In this document: in pieces, positions 1 through 5,619 of the stretch
Layout: each line of letters opens with the position of its first letter
How positions within the stretch are numbered: position 1 is the first letter of the stretch
Origin: QNFN01 sp964195335
GTDB lineage: Bacteria; Pseudomonadota; Gammaproteobacteria; QNFN01
Reading direction: 5' to 3'
Assembly (NCBI GenBank): GCA_964195335.1
Contig: CAXMPC010000160.1
Location: forward strand, 1-5,619
Length of the DNA: 5,619 nt
Notes under the pieces: generated by a model
The model's input: only the letters and a program-made list of their open reading frames with translations
Databases searched by the model: none
What the model was told of the DNA's origin: nothing
Program-made: the position numbers and the translations under genes

Positions 1-1
1 T

Positions 2-314
2 GAGCAAGATCCTCGAGCCGGAGGGTCACAAGATCAATGTCGCCACTAACGGTGAAGAGGGCATCGCCGCCGCGCGGGCGCAGAATCCCGACCTGATCCT
101 GATGGATGTGGTGATGCCCGGGCTCAACGGCTTCCAGGCCACGCGCAAGCTGAGTCGGGATCCGGAGACGGAGGATATCCCGATCATCCTGGTCTCGACC
201 AAGGACCAGGAGACCGACCGGATCTGGGGTTTGCGCCAGGGCGCCAGGGGCTACCTGGTCAAGCCGCCGGACGAGGCCGAACTGATCGAACTCATCAACG
301 AGCTGCTCGGCTGA
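2..314 (+). CDS. pilH: Twitching motility response regulator PilH (5' end missing)
   Basis: Single-domain CheY-like receiver of the Pil-Chp chemosensory system, which controls type IV pilus extension and retraction; PilH is phosphorylated by the ChpA-type histidine kinase and acts in the cytoplasm. The gene enters from the left edge already in frame (first full codon at position 3), leaving 103 residues. Compared with about 121 for Pseudomonas PilH, about 17 N-terminal residues are missing, including the acidic pair that binds Mg. The phosphoacceptor Asp is in LILMDVVMPGLNGFQATR (codon 105-107). The conserved Ser/Thr is in ILVSTKDQETD and the conserved Lys in GYLVKPPDEAE. MPGLNGFQATR and the TKDQETD...W..RQGA stretch match PilH closely, from memory of the Pseudomonas protein. 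One small oddity is KPP where most receivers have KPV or KPF. No output domain follows; the stop is TGA. The ATG at 102 is internal and not a real start. PilG is the main alternative, but the motifs favour PilH. Confidence 0.9.
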   Translation, partial: SKILEPEGHKINVATNGEEGIAAARAQNPDLILMDVVMPGLNGFQATRKLSRDPETEDIPIILVSTKDQETDRIWGLRQGARGYLVKPPDEAELIELINELLG

Positions 315-339
315 TCAGTAGGTCGCCCGGGGTGGCAGG

Positions 340-361
340 AACCCACCGGCGCCAATGGGTT
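340..361. other. Small inverted repeat in the pilH downstream gap
   Basis: A perfect 6-base inverted repeat, AACCCA at 340-345 and TGGGTT at 356-361, is separated by 10 bases that include the palindrome GGCGCC. An overlapping alternative hairpin pairs GGTGG (331-335) with CCACC (343-347). Neither is followed by a T run, so a classical intrinsic terminator for pilH is not supported. It could be a weak transcript-end hairpin, a protein-binding site or chance. The rest of the gap (315-408) shows nothing else apart from the weak promoter candidate. Confidence 0.2.
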
Positions 362-366
362 AGAAT
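361..366 (+). promoter_or_regulatory. Possible -10 element ahead of the fusion gene
   Basis: TAGAAT matches the sigma-70 -10 consensus at five of six positions and is AT-rich in a GC-rich gap. About 17 bases upstream there is no recognisable -35 (the bases there read GGAACC), and there is no TG extension. If used, transcription would start near 373, giving a leader of about 36 bases to the ATG at 409 but only about 9 bases to the TTG at 382. Read-through from pilH is equally possible. Confidence 0.2.
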
Positions 367-408
367 TCACTTGGCGTCGACTTGTCGCCGGCCGAGCGGT
401 TGATTTCG

Positions 409-3180
409 ATGGTCCGGTTTCCCCGCGGTGTAACGCTGTTTGTGACCCTGCTGCTGGTTGACCAGCTGGTTAAGCTCGCCGCTCTCTCCATCCTCAAAGC
501 CGGCAACCCCTTCGCCGATCTCCCGTACATCGCTTTTGTCGCCGACTTGAACCGTGGCACCGTGTTCGGTCTCGGCGCGTCGCTGGATCCGCACTTCCGC
601 TGGGTCGCCATCGTATTCGGGCTGGCGCTGCTGGCGCTGCTCGGGTGGGGCGGGCGCGCGGCCCGGGCCAGCGAGGGGGCCGAGGGACGTGGCTGGTGGT
701 TGGCCGCGGCCGGGGTACTCGGCAACCTGCTCGACCGCCTCTGGCTGGGAGGCGTGACCGAGATCGTCCACCTGCATGTGGCGAGCTGGACGCTGTCGCT
801 CAATGTTGCCGACCTCTGTATCGTCGTCGGCCTGCTGCTGCTGCTGCGCGACACCGTCATTCGCATGACGACGCCACGCCACACCCAGGTGCGCCTGAAT
901 CCGCCACCGGAGCCGTTGCCGGATCTCTCCAGCCTGCCGCGCGGTATCGACAACGTCCGCATCGACGTCCGCATCAGCCCGCAGTTTCTCAGTGCCACCC
1001 GCCGTCTGGTGAGCAGCGTGCTCTACCAGCACATCGGTCACGAGCGTTACGGGGCCAAGCCGACACCACCTTCGCGCCAGGAGTTCAAGGATTTCAGTGC
1101 CGCCTACGCGGCGCTGCTCGGCGCCATGGTGAGGTTGGCGAAGCAGGAGCAGCGGCCCTACCCGGTGGTGCTGATGCAGCTGTCGGTGCTGAAGCTGGTC
1201 GGCGAGGTGGTGGTGCGCGAGTTCGACGCCCAGATCGGCCACCTGCGCGGCATCCTCGCCGGTGGCGACACCCACTCCAAGGGCGGGCGCAAGATGCTGC
1301 TGCACGAGCACATCACCGCCCTGGCCCAGCGTCGCAAGAGTATCGAGCAGCAGGCGCGGCAGCAGCTGATCGACGAAATAAAGCGGGTCGAGACCGGTCC
1401 GGGCGTGAAGCTGCGCGACTCTCTGCTCGGCCAGTCGTGGATCATCGACCAGGCGCTGCTGTTCAACCCACTGCTGTCGGCGACCGACCCGCAGGATCCG
1501 CAGGTGGTCATGCGCAATTACGTGCTGCTGGGAAAACGCACCGCCGATTGGGATGCGTTGCACCACTTCGAGGTCTACGTCGAACGGTTGTTCACGCGTG
1601 CGGTTCCGGAACGAACGCAGAAGGATGAGCGCCGCAAGGAGAGTGGCGGCTCCTGGCTCGCTGGCTCCGACTGGGCGGCACGCGCCGAGCACATCGGCAT
1701 GGGTGCGGAGCTGCCCGAAGACGAGGGGCACAATCCACTGACCGACGACCCGGTCAATGCCGATATCCTGTTCAACGAGAGCTTTCTCGACGCCTGGCTC
1801 GACGAGGTCCGGCGCGAAGGGGTCGCCGAAACCGAGCAGCGCCTGCGCGCCCAGCGTCGCCTGCAGCGCCTGGCGCTGGCCCGGGTGCACCGATTCGTCG
1901 ACCGCGAAGGGTTGCTACGCTGGATCGTCGCGGCCTACGAGATGGTGCCCGTCTACCGCGAGCACTATCCGACGCTGAACCCGCTGCTGCTGGTGCAGTA
2001 CCTCGCCACCAGTGGCCGCGATCGGCGCGGCGCACTGCAGCAACTGCGCAAGGCGCTGCGCAAGGGCGGCTCGCTGCGCCCGCTGCAACAACTCGACAGT
2101 CGGCTGCAGCGGCTGAACGAACGCCAGATCCAGCACCACATCAGCAGCTTTATCCGCGACTTCCTCGCCTACCGACGCGACCTGCGCAACTACTACCAGA
2201 TGCAGGGGCTGTTCGAGCAGATTCGTCTGCTCGAGGAGGCGGACGACATCCGCCTGTCGCGGGTCAACAACTGCCTGCACGAGCTGCTCTCGGGGCGCGA
2301 GGACGAACCCAAGCACGAGCGCATCCGCTGCCATGCGGTGGTCAAGGCTGACCTGCGTGGTTCGACCACGATCACGCGCCAGCTGCTCGAGCAGGGGCTC
2401 AATCCGGCGACCCACTTCGACCACAACTTCTTCGCTCCGATCCGCGACGTACTGCACAACTTCGGCGCCGAGAAGGTGTTCGTCGAGGGCGACGCCATCA
2501 TCGCCACCGTCCTCGAGTACGCCGACGACGTCGACACCCACATGCCGGTCGCCCGTGCCAGTGCGCTGGCCCAGCGCATGGTCGGGATCGCCGATGCGCA
2601 CAACCAGATCCTCGAGACGGTCGGCCTGCCGCAGCTGCAGGTGGGTATCGGTGTCGCATTCACCAACGAGTCGCCGACCTACCTGTTCGACGGCGAGCAG
2701 CAGATCATGATCTCCTCGGCGATCGGCCGTGCCGACCGCCTGTCATCCTCTTCCTGGCGGCTGCGTGAGCTGGCCGATGGCAGGCAGAACGATGCGCGCC
2801 GGGTGCGCGTCTACGAACTCGCCACGGACCACCCGCTGCGTGGCGAAAAGGGCGAGAACCACCTGCGCTACAACGTCGCCGGGGTCGAACTCGAGGGGGC
2901 GGGCTTCGAGAAGCTGAAGACTGAGATCGACCTGCGCCGGGTCGAGGTCAGCCAGCCCGGCGGTACCACCTCGTCGGTGTTCCACGTCGGCAAGGCCCCG
3001 GACATCCACGGCGCGATGCAGAACCTGGTGCTGCGCGAATCACGGGTGCAACTCTTCAGCATCGACGGCGAGGGCGATGCGACCGGCGAGCTCTACTACG
3101 AAGTGGTGACCGATCCGCGCGTGCTCGGCGTGGTTGAACGCCAGAACTCGACCAAGGCCAACGAACTCGAGGTCGGCTAG
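409..3180 (+). CDS. Membrane protein: LspA-like domain fused to a class III cyclase-like domain
   Basis: One open frame of 923 codons, numbered here from ATG 409. Residues about 8-150 form a signal peptidase II (LspA)-like domain with four likely membrane helices (about 8-28, 63-81, 96-109, 127-147). Its signature residues are in order: DQLVK (D18, K22), NRGTVFG (N48), GNLLDR (N106, D109, R110) and LNVAD (N132, D135). The usual first catalytic Asp, 9 residues after the D of GNxxDR, is Glu here (E118, GAG at 760). A Pro-rich linker (about 165-175) leads to about 450 mainly helical residues that I do not recognise. Residues about 640-785 resemble a class III nucleotidyl cyclase: metal Asp D648 in VKADLRGSTTIT, metal Asp D695 in VEGDAIIATV and Arg R777 in IGRADRL. 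The usual purine Lys and transition-state Asn positions hold F691 and G773. A probably beta-rich tail (786-923) is unassigned. LspA topology would put the C-terminal part in the cytoplasm. An in-frame TTG at 382 would add nine residues; ATG 409 is preferred because LspA proteins start shortly before helix 1, although both sites have weak ribosome binding sequences. The frame and the domain homologies are well supported; activity and function are not known. Confidence 0.85.
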   Translation: MVRFPRGVTLFVTLLLVDQLVKLAALSILKAGNPFADLPYIAFVADLNRGTVFGLGASLDPHFRWVAIVFGLALLALLGWGGRAARASEGAEGRGWWLAAAGVLGNLLDRLWLGGVTEIVHLHVASWTLSLNVADLCIVVGLLLLLRDTVIRMTTPRHTQVRLNPPPEPLPDLSSLPRGIDNVRIDVRISPQFLSATRRLVSSVLYQHIGHERYGAKPTPPSRQEFKDFSAAYAALLGAMVRLAKQEQRPYPVVLMQLSVLKLVGEVVVREFDAQIGHLRGILAGGDTHSKGGRKMLLHEHITALAQRRKSIEQQARQQLIDEIKRVETGPGVKLRDSLLGQSWIIDQALLFNPLLSATDPQDPQVVMRNYVLLGKRTADWDALHHFEVYVERLFTRAVPERTQKDERRKESGGSWLAGSDWAARAEHIGMGAELPEDEGHNPLTDDPVNADILFNESFLDAWLDEVRREGVAETEQRLRAQRRLQRLALARVHRFVDREGLLRWIVAAYEMVPVYREHYPTLNPLLLVQYLATSGRDRRGALQQLRKALRKGGSLRPLQQLDSRLQRLNERQIQHHISSFIRDFLAYRRDLRNYYQMQGLFEQIRLLEEADDIRLSRVNNCLHELLSGREDEPKHERIRCHAVVKADLRGSTTITRQLLEQGLNPATHFDHNFFAPIRDVLHNFGAEKVFVEGDAIIATVLEYADDVDTHMPVARASALAQRMVGIADAHNQILETVGLPQLQVGIGVAFTNESPTYLFDGEQQIMISSAIGRADRLSSSSWRLRELADGRQNDARRVRVYELATDHPLRGEKGENHLRYNVAGVELEGAGFEKLKTEIDLRRVEVSQPGGTTSSVFHVGKAPDIHGAMQNLVLRESRVQLFSIDGEGDATGELYYEVVTDPRVLGVVERQNSTKANELEVG
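3177..3180. other. CTAG palindrome: shared stop codons of convergent genes
   Basis: The + strand fusion gene ends with TAG at 3178-3180 and the - strand hrpA ends with TAG read from 3179-3177. The four-base palindrome CTAG thus carries both stop codons and the two coding regions overlap by four bases. Any transcription terminator for either gene must lie inside the other gene. I saw no obvious hairpin plus T run close by on either strand. Confidence 0.9.
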
Positions 3181-5619
3181 CCGGCGCGGCTCTTTCGCAC
3201 CCGCGCCCACTGCCGTTCCAGGCGGGCCGCCGAGACCGGTTGCGCCGTGCCCAGTTCCTGGGCGAACAGCGACACCCTGAACTCTTCGAGCAGCCAGCGG
3301 TAGGCGACCAGTTCGGGGTCGGTTTCATCCGCAATTCGCGCTCGCAGCCACTTCGCCATCCAGGGAGCCAGTTCGGCAGCCCGCGCCTGTTCGCGTCCGG
3401 ATTCCAGTCGCAGCTTCTCCAGGCGGCGCCTTGCCGCCTCGAGGTAGCGCGGCAGGTGGCCGAGCTGGCCCTCCGGTGTCGTCGAGATGAAGCCCGGGAA
3501 GACCAGGCCGTCGATTTGTTCCCGCAGGTCGCTGGCGGCGGCGATGTCCTGGTCGAGCCCGGTCAGCGGGACTGCCACCGCGCGGTAGGCAGTCATGATG
3601 CCGTCCACCGTTTCGGCGATGGCGGTCGCGGTGGCCAGAAGTTTTGGGCGGCCCGACGCCAGACGGGCGATGAAACTGTCGGCGTCGCGCACGTCGTCGT
3701 CGACCAACAGGCGGTCGACGCAGGCAGCGATCATGTCGTCGCGCAGCGTGGCGGCATCGCCGACGGTGACGAACTGCAATGCCAGTCGGTCGGCGCCGGG
3801 CAGTTCTCGCCAGAGGTCACGTGCCGCGCGTCCGAGTTGCAGCAGGAACAGCTGGCGCAGGCCGCGTCGATGGGCCTGGCGTGCCGTTTCGGGATCTCCG
3901 AGCAGTTCCAGCACCACCCCGTCGCCATGTGGCACCAGTGCCGGCCAGGCGTCGACAGCAACGCCGCCCTGCTCGAACGTGGTGCGCAGCGGCAGGGCTG
4001 GGCCGTCCCATGAGGTCATCAAGCGGCCCGGTACGAGACCGTCCGGACATTGCGTGGCTCGGCTCGCCCGGGCGCGGGCGCCGAACTCCCGTTTGAGCAC
4101 CGCGAGATCATCACCGGAGGCGACGTCGTGGCCATCGTCGTCGATCACGCGCAGGTGCAGGGTCAGGTGGGACGGCAGTGTGACCCCGTCCCAGGCGTTT
4201 GCTTCGACGACGATGCCGTGGTGGCGCCTGAGGCTTGCCGCGAGCTGCGAGCGCAGTGGCGCGGTTCCCGGTTGCAACTCGGCCAGGCAGGTCATTGCGG
4301 TCTCGGGAATCGGAATGCAGTGACGCCGCAAGCTTTTCGGCAGCGCACGCAAGAGGGCGACGACCTTCTCCTCGAGCAGGCCCGGGACCAGCCACTCGAG
4401 CCGGGCCGAATCGAGCTGGTCGAGCGCCGCCAGGGGCACGGTTGCGGTGACACCGTCGGCCTCCGACTCGGGTGCAAAACGGTAGTCGAGTGGCAACTCC
4501 AGACGGTCTAGCGGCAGGGTCTCCGGGTAGCGTGCTGCGATTTCTGGGTCGACCCGGTCACGCAGCACCGCGTCACGCTGCATGTAGAGCAGCCGGGGGA
4601 GGTCTCGCTCGACCCGTCGGCGCCACACCTCGAAGGTGCCGCGATCGTAGACCGTCTCCGGCAGCCGCTGGTCATAGAACCGGTAGAGGCTCTCCTCGTC
4701 GATCAGCAGGTCGCGACGGCGGGTGCGCGCCTCGAGTGTTTCAATTTCGGCAACCAGGTCGCGGTTGTGGCGCAGGAAGCCGCCGCGGGTCTCCAGGGCG
4801 CCGTCGAGCAGCGCCGCGCGGATGAAAATGGCACGAGACGAGACTGGGTCGATGGGGCCGAAGTTGACCCGTCGCCGGGGCACCAGAAGCAGGCCGTGGA
4901 ACGTGACCCGCTCGTAGGCGATCACCTGGCCACGGCGACGCACCCAGCGTGGGTCGAACTGTTCACGCCGCACCAGGTCGCCGGCGAGCTGCTCGATCCA
5001 GCGCGGGCGGACCGGTGCCGCTGTGCGGGCGAAGAGGCGGCGGGTCTCGACCAGTTCGGCGGCGACGATCCACGGTGGTGGCTGAGCCGCGAGCACCGAG
5101 CCGGGGAAAAGGCGCAACTGTTGGTCGCGGGCACCGCGGTAGAGGTTCCGCTCTTCGCGTCGGGCGACCTTGTCGAGCAGGCCGGCGAGCAAGGCGCGAT
5201 GGATGGTATCGGGATCGGCTGGCGTCGCGTCCGGGTGCAGCCCCATGTCGCGCACCAGGCGATCGAGCTGCTGGTGGGTCTCCTGCCACTCGCGCAGGCG
5301 CATGTACCCGAGGTGGTTCGCCCGGCACCACTGTTGGAGCTTGTTGCGGGACAGGTGCTTGCGTTGTTCCTGCCAGGCCTCCCAGAGGCGCAGGCAGCCG
5401 AGGAAGTCCGAGCGTTCGTCAGCGAAGGCGGCGTGCGCGCTGTCAGCCGCCGCCGCTTTGTCGTGCGGACGTACCCGCGGATCCTGGACCGCCAGCGCGG
5501 CCACGATCACCAGCAATTCACGCAGGCAGTCGCTGTCGGCCGCCGCCAGCAGCATGCGTCCGAGGCGCGGGTCGAGCGGGAAACGTGCCAGGTGACGGCC
5601 GAGCGGGGTCAGCCGATGA
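3177..5619 (-). CDS. hrpA: ATP-dependent RNA helicase HrpA, C-terminal part (5' end outside window)
   Basis: DEAH-box RNA helicase of the HrpA family; in E. coli HrpA acts on mRNA and on stalled or collided ribosomes in the cytoplasm. The frame stays open through the right edge. Codons upstream of the ATG at 5555 read LTPLGRHLARFPLDPRLGRM, the conserved entry to the helicase-associated (ratchet) region, so that ATG is internal. The window holds 813 residues; E. coli HrpA has about 1300, so the two RecA-like domains with the ATPase motifs are missing. Seen in order, numbered from the window edge: AALAVQDPRVRP (about 40-51); the RLREWQETHQQL stretch (about 107-118); the OB-fold region with GARDQQLRLFPGS (about 162-174) and WIVAAELVETRRL (about 183-195); then RRDLLIDEESLYRFYDQR (about 301-318) and the rest of the DUF3418 tail, ending in LRLESGREQARAAEL and EFRVSLFAQELGTAQPVSAARL. 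It follows the E. coli protein throughout with no frameshift or large gap, so it looks intact. It converges on the fusion gene with a four-base overlap, so it belongs to a separate transcription unit. Confidence 0.95.
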   Translation of the reverse strand, partial: HRLTPLGRHLARFPLDPRLGRMLLAAADSDCLRELLVIVAALAVQDPRVRPHDKAAAADSAHAAFADERSDFLGCLRLWEAWQEQRKHLSRNKLQQWCRANHLGYMRLREWQETHQQLDRLVRDMGLHPDATPADPDTIHRALLAGLLDKVARREERNLYRGARDQQLRLFPGSVLAAQPPPWIVAAELVETRRLFARTAAPVRPRWIEQLAGDLVRREQFDPRWVRRRGQVIAYERVTFHGLLLVPRRRVNFGPIDPVSSRAIFIRAALLDGALETRGGFLRHNRDLVAEIETLEARTRRRDLLIDEESLYRFYDQRLPETVYDRGTFEVWRRRVERDLPRLLYMQRDAVLRDRVDPEIAARYPETLPLDRLELPLDYRFAPESEADGVTATVPLAALDQLDSARLEWLVPGLLEEKVVALLRALPKSLRRHCIPIPETAMTCLAELQPGTAPLRSQLAASLRRHHGIVVEANAWDGVTLPSHLTLHLRVIDDDGHDVASGDDLAVLKREFGARARASRATQCPDGLVPGRLMTSWDGPALPLRTTFEQGGVAVDAWPALVPHGDGVVLELLGDPETARQAHRRGLRQLFLLQLGRAARDLWRELPGADRLALQFVTVGDAATLRDDMIAACVDRLLVDDDVRDADSFIARLASGRPKLLATATAIAETVDGIMTAYRAVAVPLTGLDQDIAAASDLREQIDGLVFPGFISTTPEGQLGHLPRYLEAARRRLEKLRLESGREQARAAELAPWMAKWLRARIADETDPELVAYRWLLEEFRVSLFAQELGTAQPVSAARLERQWARVRKSRAG

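Noticed and set aside
327..349. Hairpin CCGG-GG-TGG / CCACCGG as a pilH terminator
   Set aside because: The stem needs a two-base bulge or shrinks to five pairs, and no T run follows it.
409..860. The LspA-like region as the cell's ordinary lspA gene
   Set aside because: The frame continues without a stop into a further 770 residues, the neighbouring genes are not ileS or fkpB/ispH as is usual for lspA, and one catalytic Asp is replaced.
645..1628. Second + strand open frame (327 codons) overlapping the fusion gene
   Set aside because: It is out of frame with the fusion gene and its product is an Arg/Ala/Pro/Gly-rich low-complexity sequence typical of a GC-rich off-frame reading.
367..1890. 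Long antisense open frame (507 codons) opposite the start of the fusion gene
   Set aside because: It lies entirely over the LspA-like domain and adjacent helical region, whose motifs are clear on the + strand. The antisense product is rich in Gln, His and Arg with no recognisable domain, as expected for a shadow of GC-rich coding sequence.
3240..4511. Several open frames opposite hrpA
   Set aside because: hrpA matches its family along its whole visible length on the - strand; the opposite frames have biased, motif-free products and no plausible ribosome binding sites.
3180..5555. hrpA starting at the ATG at 5555 as a short complete gene
   Set aside because: The 21 codons upstream of that ATG to the window edge encode conserved HrpA sequence in the same frame, so the gene is simply cut by the window edge.

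Overview
The window looks like chromosome from a GC-rich gammaproteobacterium. GC is roughly two-thirds by eye (not counted), and the two edge genes, a PilH-type twitching response regulator and HrpA with its DUF3418 tail, are typical of that class. I cannot name the genus. The layout is compact and ordinary at both ends: a partial pilH on the + strand (2-314), a gap of about 95 bases, one very long + strand gene (409-3180, possibly from 382), and the C-terminal 813 codons of hrpA on the - strand (3177-5619, running off the right edge). I see no RNA genes, mobile elements, CRISPR arrays or extended repeats.

The item of interest is the central gene. It encodes one uninterrupted protein of about 923 residues with three parts. 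The first is an N-terminal four-helix membrane domain with nearly every signature residue of lipoprotein signal peptidase II (LspA). The second is about 450 residues of unrecognised, mostly helical sequence. The third is a class III nucleotidyl-cyclase-like domain followed by a probably beta-rich tail of about 140 residues. LspA is normally a stand-alone protein of about 160-170 residues. Here the first catalytic aspartate position holds Glu, while the rest of the LspA signature, including the second catalytic Asp, is kept. In the cyclase domain both metal-binding aspartates and the catalytic arginine are kept, but the purine-selecting lysine and the transition-state asparagine positions are not. 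The protein therefore looks like a membrane-anchored receptor or effector built from two remodelled enzyme folds.

pilH lies directly upstream in the same direction. In Pseudomonas the Pil-Chp system that includes PilH controls adenylate cyclase CyaB, so a cyclase-like protein beside pilH is suggestive, but no functional link is shown by the sequence. The central gene and hrpA converge and overlap by four bases: the palindrome CTAG supplies the TAG stop codon on both strands, leaving no room for a terminator between them.
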